From an uncultured Lachnospiraceae bacterium (GTDB lineage: Bacteria; Bacillota; Clostridia; Lachnospirales; Lachnospiraceae), in contig CALWCS010000060.1 in assembly GCA_944376425.1 (NCBI GenBank), positions 1 through 52,213 on the forward strand: a stretch of DNA of 52,213 bases, written 5' to 3'. The notes under the pieces were generated by a model. The model did not search any database. It was not told the DNA's origin and saw only the letters and a list, made by a program, of their open reading frames with translations. A program made the translations under genes and the position numbers. This document shows positions 1 through 7,876 of this stretch, piece by piece (the stretch's first letter is position 1; the number at the start of each line of letters is the position of its first letter).

Positions 1-10
1 GAGAGAAAAA

Positions 11-58
11 AACAGCTGTCATACGCATCCTTAAGAAGTTCTGCGTATGGCAGCTGTT
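11..58 (-). terminator. Intrinsic terminator downstream of the YitT-family gene
   Basis: A 17-bp inverted repeat with one mismatch (11-27 against 42-58, 14-nt loop). The A-run at 4-12 becomes a T-run on the minus strand, so it best serves the leftward gene ending at 115. A T-run also follows on the plus strand (56-61), so it may work in both directions. Confidence 0.8.
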
Positions 59-114
59 TTTATCAAATGTGTCGGAAAATTCCCTGCTTTCTTTATAGGG
101 AGTGTCAAAGAAAT

Positions 115-957
115 TTAATGATAACGAAATCCTTTTCCGATAATCTCACTTGTATTGGAAATAAGAACAAAAGCGCAAGGATCCTGATGATGAATAAAAG
201 TACGAAGACGTACAGCCTGTGCACGGCTGACGACTGTATAAATCACATATTTTTTATCATGGGAAAAAGCCCCCATTGCTTCACATACAGTTGCACTTCT
301 GCTTAAATCAAGCGTGATAAAATCACAGATCGGTTCCGGGTCGCTGCATACAACTGTAAAATATTTGCGCAGATTAATATTTTCAATGACACCGTCAATC
401 ATGAAAGAGCGAACGAAAAGACCAAGCGTTGAGAGAAGTCCTGTCTTAATATCAAAAACAAAAAATGTAGCGGCAACAATCAGACAATCAGTCAAAAGAA
501 GCGCATTGCCAATATTAATGCTGGTATACTTTTTTAAAATCATTGCTACAATATCTGTTCCTCCGCTTGATGCTCCGATATTAAAGAGGAGCGCTGAACC
601 GACAGCAGGCAGAAAAATACCGAATGCAAGTTCTAAAATGACTTCATCTGTAAGTGGTCGTGTCATAGGACAGATTTTTTCAAGAAAGGATAGTCCGAAT
701 GACATCAGAAGACTGGTATAGACGGTTTTTATTCCAAAACCTTTTCCAAGAAGAAGAAATCCCAGAATCAAGAGAGCAATATTAATGATAGTGGTAATCA
801 CACCCCTAGAAGCAGAAGTATATTCCGAGGCAACAACTGCAATACCTGTTACTCCTCCAAACGAAAAGTTGTTTGGAAATTTAAAAAAATAGGTTCCCAC
901 GACCATAATCAGAACACCGATCGTTAGAAGAAAAAATTCTTTTATTTTGTTTTTCAT
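115..957 (-). CDS. YitT family membrane protein (DUF161/DUF2179)
   Basis: A 280-residue protein with about five to six hydrophobic segments in the first 200 residues and a soluble C-terminal DUF2179 domain of about 80 residues. This is the usual YitT arrangement and length. The segment around GASSGGTDI is typical of the family. Members sit in the cytoplasmic membrane and their substrate is unknown. The ATG at 957 is preceded by a run of G residues as ribosome binding site. A sigma-A promoter lies upstream at 994-1022. The gene is divergent from the split amidase gene. Family assignment is firm; function is not. Confidence 0.88.
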   Translation of the reverse strand: MKNKIKEFFLLTIGVLIMVVGTYFFKFPNNFSFGGVTGIAVVASEYTSASRGVITTIINIALLILGFLLLGKGFGIKTVYTSLLMSFGLSFLEKICPMTRPLTDEVILELAFGIFLPAVGSALLFNIGASSGGTDIVAMILKKYTSINIGNALLLTDCLIVAATFFVFDIKTGLLSTLGLFVRSFMIDGVIENINLRKYFTVVCSDPEPICDFITLDLSRSATVCEAMGAFSHDKKYVIYTVVSRAQAVRLRTFIHHQDPCAFVLISNTSEIIGKGFRYH

Positions 958-993
958 TGGAATCCCCCTTACAATTTGAGGATTTTTGATTTT

Positions 994-1022
994 ATTATAT
1001 CATTTCCATATGGGGTTCTCAA
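994..1022 (-). promoter_or_regulatory. Sigma-A promoter of the YitT-family gene
   Basis: On the minus strand TTGAGA (1022-1017) and TATAAT (999-994) are separated by 17 bp, and the start codon lies about 37 bp downstream. Confidence 0.7.
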
Positions 1023-1134
1023 GTATTTCATTGAAAATGTCGAAAAGAAGCAAGAAAAATAGAACAAAAATGATGTGATAAATTGAAAAAATTTAGGATA
1101 AACTAGAAAGAAGAAAAAGAGAGGAGAAAGGGCT

Positions 1135-1305
1135 ATGAAAGACAAGAAAAAATGGGAAGTGTGGATGGGAACTTTTTTACTGATTGCCGTTTTGCTTTTA
1201 TCCACAATGGGAATCAAAAAAACGGTTCAGGATACCATGGCACAGAAAGAGGAACAAAAAATTGTTGTGTTAGATGCAGGACACGGTGCGTATCCGTTGC
1301 GTTAA
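1135..1305 (+). pseudogene. cwlD: 5' fragment of a CwlD-type N-acetylmuramoyl-L-alanine amidase gene, cut by an insertion
   Basis: The open frame gives 56 residues: a basic start, one membrane or signal segment (about 10-26), and the first strand of an Amidase_3 domain ending VVLDAGHG, where the His is the first zinc ligand. The frame then runs into unrelated sequence (AYPLR) and stops. The missing part, beginning HGGADPGKIG, is found in frame at 7866-8420. CwlD-type amidases remove peptides from spore cortex muramic acid as a step toward muramic delta-lactam. The ribosome binding site GAGGAGA precedes the ATG at 1135. Joined with the right-hand fragment the protein would be 233 residues, the normal CwlD length. 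The fragment alone cannot be active. Confidence 0.85.
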
Positions 1306-1365
1306 AAATTGTGTGAATAATCTGATAAATTTATAGAAAAGATCCTTCTTGTATGTAAAAAATAC

Positions 1366-1394
1366 TTGACCCAACGAAAAGATTACTATATAAT
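1366..1394 (+). promoter_or_regulatory. Sigma-A promoter for the first esterase
   Basis: TTGACC (1366-1371) and TATAAT (1389-1394) with a 17-bp spacer. Transcription would start near 1401, leaving a 5' leader of about 345 nt before the ATG at 1748. Confidence 0.7.
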
Positions 1395-1397
1395 TAA

Positions 1398-1482
1398 AAT
1401 ACGGTATAAGACGGAAAACAAGAATGCCTGAAATCTATATATTGTCAGGCATGTTTTCATGTTAAGGTCTTATTCGGTTACC
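1398..1482 (+). promoter_or_regulatory. Structured RNA leader of the first esterase
   Basis: Starting just after the predicted transcription start there are nested inverted repeats: ataagac/gtcttat on the outside, then gaaaac/gttttc, then atgcctga/tcaggcat with a 13-nt loop. The innermost arm is followed by only a short T-run. A 13-codon ORF (ATG at 1424) lies in the inner hairpin, with a weak ribosome binding site. The rest of the gap (1483-1747) is A-rich, with no gene seen. I cannot match this leader to a known riboswitch. Confidence 0.45.
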
Positions 1483-1747
1483 TATTATCATCTGTACCAT
1501 ATGATGTTATTCTTAGTTCACATAAATAGAATTTAGAATCACGTTTTTGTTTTTGAAAATGTGAAAAAGGAAAAGCAAATATGAGATACAGCGATATGGT
1601 GTCTTTAAAAGAACTTGACTGATAAAAACACAGAAAAGTAATTTTAAAGAAAAAGAGAGATTCTGAAAAGTTTTAGGATGGACCCAAAATAGTATTGACA
1701 ACCAAAAAGATCAGAAGAATTCATAGGATTCAAAGGGGGATTACAAG

Positions 1748-3244
1748 ATGAAAAGAAAGAAAGTCTTAGCTGTTTTGGCGGCAGGATGTCTGACACTGGG
1801 AATGACGTCTATGGTATCTTTTGCTACGGAGGCAGAAGCAACGCAGGCGGAAGCGACAGGAGCAGAAGCCTCCTACGAAAACGTAGTAGGTACTTCTATT
1901 TTTGTACAAGGATATGAATGGGGACCAGGTGTTCCAAAAATCATTTTAGAACTTGCAAATGAAGTGTCTTCTGTCAGTGCACAGAATTGCATTGTGACAA
2001 CGGCAGGAACAGAACGTACTGTGACGGACATTTATCCATGTGACGAAAATGGTGAGAGAACAGAAGGTTCTTCCAAATATATAGCGATTGAGATGGAGAC
2101 AACATCAGAAGTATCGGGTTCTCCATTTACATATGATATGTCTGTTATGATGAATAAATGGGCAGAGACTTATGAAGTAAGCGTAAATTGTTCTGATTTT
2201 ACGGTAGATGGAGAGGCATATCCTCTTGCTGTTAATGAGGACTGCATTAACAGCCGTATCTGCCCGGATACAGAGAGATTTTCGAATAGAGGTTCCTTTA
2301 CCGGAACATATATGAATAACTTTACAGGAGAAGAAGAAGAAGTAACGCTTCGGACAGCTGCTTATGAACCGCAAGATATTGCAGACGGAGAACAAAATCC
2401 ATTAATTATCTGGCTGCATGGACAGGGCGAAGGCGGTACAGATCCTGATATTGAAATTCTCGGAAATGAAGTTTGTGCGTTGGCAAGAGAAGAAATTCAG
2501 TCCTACTTTACGGCAGGAGATGAAGTTGGAGCATACGTTCTTGCTGTTCAGTGCGAGACATACTGGATGGATGAAGGCGACGGAACAAACGGAAGCGGAA
2601 GCGGTGTTTCCAGATACACAGAGATTTTAATGGATACGATTGAAGATTATGTCGCATCAAATCCGGATGTAGATCCAAATCGTATTTATTTAGGCGGATG
2701 CTCGAACGGCGGCTATATGACAATGAATATGTTAGTCAACTATCCGGATTATTTTGCAGCTGCTTATCCAATCTGCGAGGCATATGCATTTAACGAATAT
2801 GCAAGAAATGAAGATGGAACTTATAAACAAGGCGAAAACGGAGTAGAGAAGACAGAAACTCGTTGGATGACGGATGAAAAGATTGAATCGATCAAAGATA
2901 TTCCGATCTGGTTCGTATTATCAGTAGATGACTTTGTAGTTGACCCGGCATCTTATGAACTTCCAACTTACCGAGCACTGGTACAGGCAGGAGCAGAAAA
3001 CTGCTGGCTGTCTCTGTATGAATCTATCGTTGGAACTGACAGTCCAGGATCAACCTATATGGGACACTTTGCATGGGTTTATGTACTGAACAATCAGGTA
3101 ACAGGCGTTCAGGATAAAGAAGCGATTGCAGCGTCTACAGATAATGAGACATTTGGAACAACTCCGACAAACGATGGCGGCGGAACACTGCCGGCTGGAG
3201 AGTATACAAATATCTTTGCATGGATGAATGCACAGTCAAAATAA
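1748..3244 (+). CDS. Secreted serine esterase with N-terminal Ig-like domain (feruloyl/acetyl esterase-like alpha/beta hydrolase)
   Basis: A 498-residue protein. Residues 1-26 form a Sec signal peptide, followed by a low-complexity Glu/Ala/Thr linker (about 27-42). Residues 45-185 resemble the EstA-type Ig-like esterase N-domain, and about 190-498 form an alpha/beta hydrolase of the PHB-depolymerase/prolyl-oligopeptidase-like type. Visible catalytic elements are the oxyanion region WLHGQGEGG, nucleophile Ser319 in GGCSNGG, Asp395 in SVDDFVV and His440 in GHFAW. It probably removes acyl or phenolic esters from plant polysaccharides outside the cell; the substrate is inferred only. The ribosome binding site is AAAGGGGG. 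It is the first gene of the inserted island, ends in a strong terminator at 3288, and is paralogous in layout to the next gene. Confidence 0.85.
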   Translation: MKRKKVLAVLAAGCLTLGMTSMVSFATEAEATQAEATGAEASYENVVGTSIFVQGYEWGPGVPKIILELANEVSSVSAQNCIVTTAGTERTVTDIYPCDENGERTEGSSKYIAIEMETTSEVSGSPFTYDMSVMMNKWAETYEVSVNCSDFTVDGEAYPLAVNEDCINSRICPDTERFSNRGSFTGTYMNNFTGEEEEVTLRTAAYEPQDIADGEQNPLIIWLHGQGEGGTDPDIEILGNEVCALAREEIQSYFTAGDEVGAYVLAVQCETYWMDEGDGTNGSGSGVSRYTEILMDTIEDYVASNPDVDPNRIYLGGCSNGGYMTMNMLVNYPDYFAAAYPICEAYAFNEYARNEDGTYKQGENGVEKTETRWMTDEKIESIKDIPIWFVLSVDDFVVDPASYELPTYRALVQAGAENCWLSLYESIVGTDSPGSTYMGHFAWVYVLNNQVTGVQDKEAIAASTDNETFGTTPTNDGGGTLPAGEYTNIFAWMNAQSK

Positions 3245-3287
3245 AAGAGAATAGGTATTAGGATATCGGAAGAATTCCTGAAAAGAT

Positions 3288-3337
3288 AAGGAGCTTTTGC
3301 ATAAACTGTGAAAACGGAGTGCAAAAGCTCCTTTTTT
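3288..3337 (+). terminator. Terminator after the first esterase
   Basis: AGGAGCTTTTGC at 3289-3300 pairs with its complement at 3320-3331, followed by a T-run. The two esterases are therefore probably separate transcripts. Confidence 0.85.
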
Positions 3338-3452
3338 GAAAAAAGATCGAAAAGATCTAAAAAAATGAGAAATATTTGATAAAAAAAAGAGAAGAATTAT
3401 GGTATCGTAAAAATATCATAAAAAACGGAAAAATACACGAAAGGAGTAATCT

Positions 3453-4703
3453 ATGAAAAGGAAACTGACAGGATGCCTTTTGCTGGCTTTGACAATTTCA
3501 AGTACAGCAATGGCAAGTGAAGCTACAAAAGCAGAAGCAGTGCCGTCGGAGGCGACTGCTTCAGAGGCAGAGTCATCGGTCGTAACTGATATTTTAATGG
3601 AAACAGTCATCGGAGATAATGGACGGGAAGTAAAAAGTATCGTATATGAAGTGACCGATATGGAACAGGCAGAAAATTTGTCGCCGGAGGATTTTTATAT
3701 TACATTGGGCGAAACTGTGTATGCAGTAGAAGAAATAAAGACAGAAGGCAATACTGTGACCATTGTTCCCGAGACATTCAGCTATGCAGGGACAGACGAT
3801 TTTACAACAGGGGAACATTACGACTTCTTTGTAGACTGTACGAACAATGACTTTGACTGTACAAAGGAGCAGGCAAAACTTAAGACAGAATGGATAGATG
3901 ATTTTGAACATGGAAGTTTTACGGCAAGCAACAAAGAAGAATTAAGTTATTGGCTGTATATGCCGCAGGATGCAGAAAATGTGCCTTTAATGGTATGGGA
4001 ACATGGAGGAGGAGAGGTGCTGGATTCTTCTTATGAAGGCGCTAATCTGGATAAAAACAAAGGTGCTGTGACATGGATGCAGCATGGAAAAGAGACGGCC
4101 GTTTTATCTGTACAATATCCAACTAATTATTCGTTTGGTATTTCAGAAAAAACAGAAGAATGGGAACAGATGTGTGCTTATAATGACGCAAAATATGAAC
4201 TAATTCAAGAATTAATTGAAAATGGTCAAATAGATGAAAACCGGATTTATATTTCTGGAGCTTCATCCGGAGGCGGCGGAGTATTGAGCTTTGTGACACA
4301 GTATCCAGATCTTTTCGCAGCAGCCCTTCCCATTTGTGCGAAGGATGTGATCGTTCCGATGTCTGAGACATATGGTCTTGCGTATAAGTTTGACGGAGAA
4401 TTGACAATCAGCGATGAAGATTATCAAGAATGTTATCAGAAAATGGCTGACTATATTGAAAAACATGATATCACAGAAGTTCCGATCTGGTTTGTTCATG
4501 CAGAAAATGATCCTGTTTGCACGAGTTATACTTCCACAATTTTATATCAAGTACTGGAAGATATGGGAGCAAAAAACAATAAGATGACATTATATACAGA
4601 TGCAGAAATGCTGGAGGCAGGTCAGACATTTTTCCATAGTTCATGGGTTTTGGCATTTAATAATCAGGAAATGATTGACTGGATTTATGATCAGGTAAAG
4701 TAA
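3453..4703 (+). CDS. Secreted serine esterase, paralogue of the preceding gene
   Basis: A 416-residue protein with a signal peptide (1-22 or so), then a Ser/Glu/Ala-rich linker (about 22-45) similar in style to the neighbour. An Ig-like N-domain follows to about residue 150 and an alpha/beta hydrolase to the end. The triad is visible as Ser271 in GASSGGG, Asp353 in HAENDPV and His395 in FFHSSW; the oxyanion region is WEHGGGE. It probably acts on esterified polysaccharides outside the cell. The ribosome binding site AAAGGAG precedes the ATG at 3453. Only a weak promoter candidate (TTGATA near 3376) is visible. No own terminator is clear on the plus strand; the hairpin at 4722-4753 has its T-run on the other strand. 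Confidence 0.84.
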   Translation: MKRKLTGCLLLALTISSTAMASEATKAEAVPSEATASEAESSVVTDILMETVIGDNGREVKSIVYEVTDMEQAENLSPEDFYITLGETVYAVEEIKTEGNTVTIVPETFSYAGTDDFTTGEHYDFFVDCTNNDFDCTKEQAKLKTEWIDDFEHGSFTASNKEELSYWLYMPQDAENVPLMVWEHGGGEVLDSSYEGANLDKNKGAVTWMQHGKETAVLSVQYPTNYSFGISEKTEEWEQMCAYNDAKYELIQELIENGQIDENRIYISGASSGGGGVLSFVTQYPDLFAAALPICAKDVIVPMSETYGLAYKFDGELTISDEDYQECYQKMADYIEKHDITEVPIWFVHAENDPVCTSYTSTILYQVLEDMGAKNNKMTLYTDAEMLEAGQTFFHSSWVLAFNNQEMIDWIYDQVK

Positions 4704-4710
4704 AAGAATA

Positions 4711-4753
4711 AAAAAAAAGAGACTGCCGTAGAAGATATTATTTCTGCGGCAGT
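4711..4753 (-). terminator. Terminator of the leftward regulator operon
   Basis: Inverted repeat ACTGCCG (4722-4728) / CGGCAGT (4747-4753). The A-run at 4711-4719 gives a long T-run on the minus strand, just past the kinase stop codon. Confidence 0.75.
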
Positions 4754-4757
4754 AAGA

Positions 4758-6077
4758 TTAAAGCTCCGGAGTATCAGAATCATCCTGATTAGGAATAGGA
4801 AGAAGGATTTTGAGTGAGAAAATATGATTTTGAACTTCAACTGTCATACAGCCACCGTATTTTTCAGCAATATATCGAATACTTTTCAGACCGAAACCAT
4901 GAAATCCGTTTTGCTCTTTTGTAGAAAGCGGCATTCCGTTTTCAAATGCTAGATTTTTCTCACAGTAATTTTCAATACAGATTCGAAGCAGTTTCTGCTC
5001 TGTATATACTTTAACGTCAATGGCACGCAGACTTGGCTCTTGGATTTGTCTGACACTTTCTATTGCATTTTCTAATGCATTTCCGAATATGGAATAGATA
5101 TCCACAACATTCATAAATTTTAACGGTTTTCCGTCAGCTACACAGAGCAGACGGATCTTTTTTTTGTCACAGTACAAACTTTTTTCTGTAAGTACTGTAT
5201 CTAAAACAGCATTACCAGTTTGAACAATACAATCATAAATTTGAATAGAATGCTGAATTTCGTGAAAAAATTCTGCCTGTTGTTTTTGCGGAATCATATA
5301 CTGCAATGCCAAAATCTGATGACGAAGATCATGACATTTTTGATTGATCAAAGCAATATTTTCTTCAGAGATTCGATATTGTTGCTGCTCTTTATACCAG
5401 AGTTGACGGATCAGATATAATTCCTGTTCTAATTCATGGCGTTGTGTCTGATTTCTCTGTAAAAAAAGCGCACAGATGCAGCACAGGAGTGAGAAAATTT
5501 GAAAGAGAAAAATAACAATACCACCAGTTCCATCCCACTGATAAATATGATTATTAAACACAATGACCGGGATTACTGTGACAGCAGCAAGCAGTGTCTG
5601 TTTGGGTCTTACACAAAACATACCATTTGTCTGAATTTTAGGAACGATTAGAAAGAAAACAAGGCAAAAAGTAACTGCCGAAACGGGAAAACGCAGAATA
5701 TAGGTTATGTGCCAAAAATTACATGACAAATACAGCAGCAGAAAACTACGGAAAAGTCCGACAAGCTGCAGATTAAAAAAGTAAATGGTATAGCACCATA
5801 AGGCACAATAGAACGCACTGCAGACAGTATCACAGATACAAAAAAAGCAAAATGCAAATAAAAGAATAAAATTGACAAAAAATAACAAAAACCAAGCAAA
5901 CTTGGGCAGTGCCATATAAATGAGATATTCCGGAAATAATATACAAAACAGAATATAAATTCCAAGACATAATAAGAACCTGCAAACGGGATGAGAACGT
6001 TTCTTAGAACGTATAAAAAAAGCAATCCACGGCAACAGAATACGGCATATACTTCCAGATAAATTGATCCATTCCAT
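4758..6077 (-). CDS. GHKL sensor histidine kinase (AgrC/LytS-like)
   Basis: A 439-residue membrane kinase. The start is the ATG at 6077 (MEWINLSG), preceded by AAGAAGGG; the frame is open further upstream into the AraC gene but without a ribosome binding site. About six hydrophobic segments fill residues 1-200, followed by a coiled linker. The phosphoacceptor region is CHDLRHQI, the N-box NALENAIE, and the ATP-binding G-box GFGLKSIRYIAEKYGG. This is the architecture of peptide- or small-molecule-sensing kinases paired with LytTR regulators. It begins 16 bp after the AraC gene and is the last gene of the leftward operon. No AgrB/AgrD-like genes are nearby, so its signal is unknown. Confidence 0.87.
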   Translation of the reverse strand: MEWINLSGSICRILLPWIAFFIRSKKRSHPVCRFLLCLGIYILFCILFPEYLIYMALPKFAWFLLFFVNFILLFAFCFFCICDTVCSAFYCALWCYTIYFFNLQLVGLFRSFLLLYLSCNFWHITYILRFPVSAVTFCLVFFLIVPKIQTNGMFCVRPKQTLLAAVTVIPVIVFNNHIYQWDGTGGIVIFLFQIFSLLCCICALFLQRNQTQRHELEQELYLIRQLWYKEQQQYRISEENIALINQKCHDLRHQILALQYMIPQKQQAEFFHEIQHSIQIYDCIVQTGNAVLDTVLTEKSLYCDKKKIRLLCVADGKPLKFMNVVDIYSIFGNALENAIESVRQIQEPSLRAIDVKVYTEQKLLRICIENYCEKNLAFENGMPLSTKEQNGFHGFGLKSIRYIAEKYGGCMTVEVQNHIFSLKILLPIPNQDDSDTPEL

Positions 6078-6093
6078 CCATAAACCCTTCTTT

Positions 6094-6855
6094 CTACCAG
6101 TGAGAATGGAAATACAGCTTTCGATAACGATTCGGAGAGAGTCCGTTATACTTACGAAAAATTTCAGTAAAATGACTTTGACTGCAAAATCCCAAGTATT
6201 GTGCAATTTCATTCAGACTATATTCAGAATAACGCAGAAGACGTTCGGCTTCTCTGACACGATTTCTATGAATAAATTCCCGAAAAGAAAGACCAGTTTC
6301 TTTTTTAAAGAGAGTACTGAAATATGGTTCAGAGAAGCCGGTTTTTTCTGCAACTTCTTTAAGAGTCAGATCACAGTGCAGATGCTGAAGAATATAATCT
6401 TGCGCATAGCGTATGGAAGTAGAATACTTTGGATTTTGACGAACAAGATGTACCTCTTGAGAAAAATCTAAGAGCATCTGGTGATGGATAGACTGAAGAT
6501 TGGAAATGGTAGAAGCAGCATATGTCTGACGAATATAGACTTCACCAAGAGAATATGCTTCATCCTCTGTCATGCCTGCCTCGACGGCGGCGTGAATTGC
6601 CGTCGAAATCTCAACGATAACGAGAAATAAAAGGGAATGATAAAGAGAAGAAGCCTCAAGAGAGTTAGAAAAATAACCGGATAAAGATAACGGCACTATA
6701 TTTTCTAAACATCCGTCTAGGATTAACTGACGAATTTTTTGATCTCTTAACTGACGATTATGTCCTGACAATAACTCACGGCTTTTAAATAAGGCATGAG
6801 TATAAGTCTGCTCCTGAAAAACAGAACGTTTCACAGATTGTTTTAATGGTTTCAT
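6094..6855 (-). CDS. AraC-family transcriptional regulator
   Basis: A 253-residue protein. Residues 1-140 form a helical N-domain not tied to a known ligand. About 150-250 form the double helix-turn-helix of AraC/XylS, with the family signature around NEIAQYLGFCSQSHFTEIFRKYNG. The start chosen is the ATG at 6855 (MKPLKQ), preceded by a seven-G ribosome binding site; a TTG six codons upstream lies in that tract and is less likely. It sits between the LytTR regulator and the kinase in one operon, an unusual place for a stand-alone AraC protein, and may control the two divergent esterase genes. That target is inferred from position only. Confidence 0.86.
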   Translation of the reverse strand: MKPLKQSVKRSVFQEQTYTHALFKSRELLSGHNRQLRDQKIRQLILDGCLENIVPLSLSGYFSNSLEASSLYHSLLFLVIVEISTAIHAAVEAGMTEDEAYSLGEVYIRQTYAASTISNLQSIHHQMLLDFSQEVHLVRQNPKYSTSIRYAQDYILQHLHCDLTLKEVAEKTGFSEPYFSTLFKKETGLSFREFIHRNRVREAERLLRYSEYSLNEIAQYLGFCSQSHFTEIFRKYNGLSPNRYRKLYFHSHW

Positions 6856-6956
6856 TTTGATTTTCCCCCCCAAAAATCAATTTTTTTTATTATAAAAGAT
6901 AGAGTCAGTAAATACGACATTTTTTGCAAAATCGGTTCTTAGGAGTGCATAATCGG

Positions 6957-7655
6957 TTACAGAGAAAAACGGGTCAAGTCCATCATAAAGTTTTTGCGGT
7001 TGCGGCGACTCATCTGAAGCTCATGACCGGCAACAAGAATAGAATCCTTTTTTACTTCCTGAACATGACGCAAATTGACAAGATAGCAGCTGTTACATTT
7101 TGAAAAACTGCATCCTTTCAATAACTGTTCCATTTTTTTTAGAGAACTGCTGCATTTATATGTTCCTTCACTGGAATAAAAATAAATATGATGCTGAATG
7201 ACTTCCAGATAATAAATTTGATTTATATAGAGACGTTTCCAACCGCTGCCCTGAGGAATAACAAGAGACTGATTCTGTTCTGCCTCTAAACAGCGGATAT
7301 ACCGATCTAATTTTAAAGAAAAAGAAGGATATAAAATCGGCTTTAAAATAAAATCCATAGCTCTTACTTCATATCCGTTAATTGCATACTGAGCCATACA
7401 TGTTGTAAAAACTAACATGACCTGTTTATCTTTTTCACGGATTTGCCTGGCAATCGTCATACCGTCTATTTTGGGCATACTGATATCTAAAAAAATGATA
7501 TCGTATCTGGGAATGTACTGATTCAGAAATGTCATTCCATCTGAGAAGTCAGAATACTGAATGGATTTTTTACTTTCTTTAGAATAACGATCCAGACATT
7601 TTTCAAATTGAAGAAGATCATTGCAGTTATCTTCTACGACAGCAAAATGAAACAT
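6957..7655 (-). CDS. LytTR-family response regulator
   Basis: A 232-residue protein. Residues 1-120 form a receiver domain with the acidic pair in VVEDN, phospho-acceptor Asp in FLDISMPKIDG, and the conserved Lys in DFILKP. Residues about 130-232 form a LytTR DNA-binding domain (YINQIYYLEVIQHHIYFY..., NLRHV). It pairs naturally with the GHKL kinase at 4758-6077. First gene of the leftward operon; the ribosome binding site is GAGGTGGG. The gap to the AraC gene is about 100 bp. It is probably autoregulated or cross-regulated through the palindrome at 7703-7723. Confidence 0.88.
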   Translation of the reverse strand: MFHFAVVEDNCNDLLQFEKCLDRYSKESKKSIQYSDFSDGMTFLNQYIPRYDIIFLDISMPKIDGMTIARQIREKDKQVMLVFTTCMAQYAINGYEVRAMDFILKPILYPSFSLKLDRYIRCLEAEQNQSLVIPQGSGWKRLYINQIYYLEVIQHHIYFYSSEGTYKCSSSLKKMEQLLKGCSFSKCNSCYLVNLRHVQEVKKDSILVAGHELQMSRRNRKNFMMDLTRFSL

Positions 7656-7702
7656 CGTCCCACCTCATTTTTGAAAAATTGATAGTTTATAGTCAGTCGA
7701 TC

Positions 7703-7723
7703 AATACGATTTTATATCGTATT
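7703..7723. promoter_or_regulatory. Palindrome upstream of the response regulator
   Basis: AATACGAT (7703-7710), 5-nt spacer, ATCGTATT (7716-7723): a perfect 8-bp dyad 48 bp upstream of the regulator start. Likely a protein binding site; the binder is unknown. Confidence 0.5.
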
Positions 7724-7856
7724 CGTATACTCGGACATAAGATCAAGTACAAATTTGAAAATCTGCTTTTGTATAGAGAGCCTTTAAACTGTGCTATCAT
7801 TGATGAAAATATTGTATCATAAAAAGAGAGATCTTTCTATTTTTTTCCGCAGAAAA

Positions 7857-7876
7857 GCTCCGCCCCACGGCGGAGC
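7857..7876. repeat. Perfect palindrome across the right island junction
   Basis: GCTCCGCC (7857-7864), loop CCAC, GGCGGAGC (7869-7876). The left arm belongs to the island and the right arm to the amidase gene. Confidence 0.7.

Larger units (their letters stand above)
1287..7865. mobile_element. About 6.58-kb inserted island splitting the amidase gene; esterase and regulator cargo, no recombinase seen
   Basis: The amidase reading frame breaks after cacgg at 1282-1286 and resumes at cacgg at 7866-7870. Joining the two at this 5-bp repeat restores a continuous CwlD-like protein, so the 6,584 bp between equivalent positions is extra DNA. It holds two rightward secreted esterases and a leftward response regulator, AraC regulator and sensor kinase. 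The 5-bp direct repeat looks like a target duplication, but no terminal inverted repeats, transposase, integrase or serine recombinase is visible inside. An 8-bp palindrome (7857-7876) spans the right junction. The mechanism is therefore unknown; movement in trans or an old recombination event are both possible. Confidence 0.72.

Noticed and set aside
115-300. Small plus-strand ORF at the left edge
   Set aside because: It overlaps the YitT-family gene in antisense, has no ribosome binding site and resembles no family.
2105-2395. Open frames opposite the esterase genes and most other antisense frames in the window
   Set aside because: They mirror strongly supported genes on the other strand, have unusual compositions (rich in Phe, Cys, Ser, His) and no ribosome binding sites.
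6078-6212. Longer start for the sensor kinase inside the AraC gene
   Set aside because: The ATG at 6077 has a strong ribosome binding site and gives a normal N-terminus; the upstream extension is the shadow of the AraC coding sequence.
7791-7865. Open frame upstream of the amidase 3' fragment as a true N-terminus
   Set aside because: It has no ribosome binding site, lacks the strand preceding the zinc His and has no signal or membrane segment. It is most simply island DNA that happens to be open in frame.
1287-7865. Island as a prophage, ICE or insertion sequence
   Set aside because: No integrase, transposase, relaxase, phage structural gene or terminal inverted repeat was found inside. Only a 5-bp direct repeat supports mobility.
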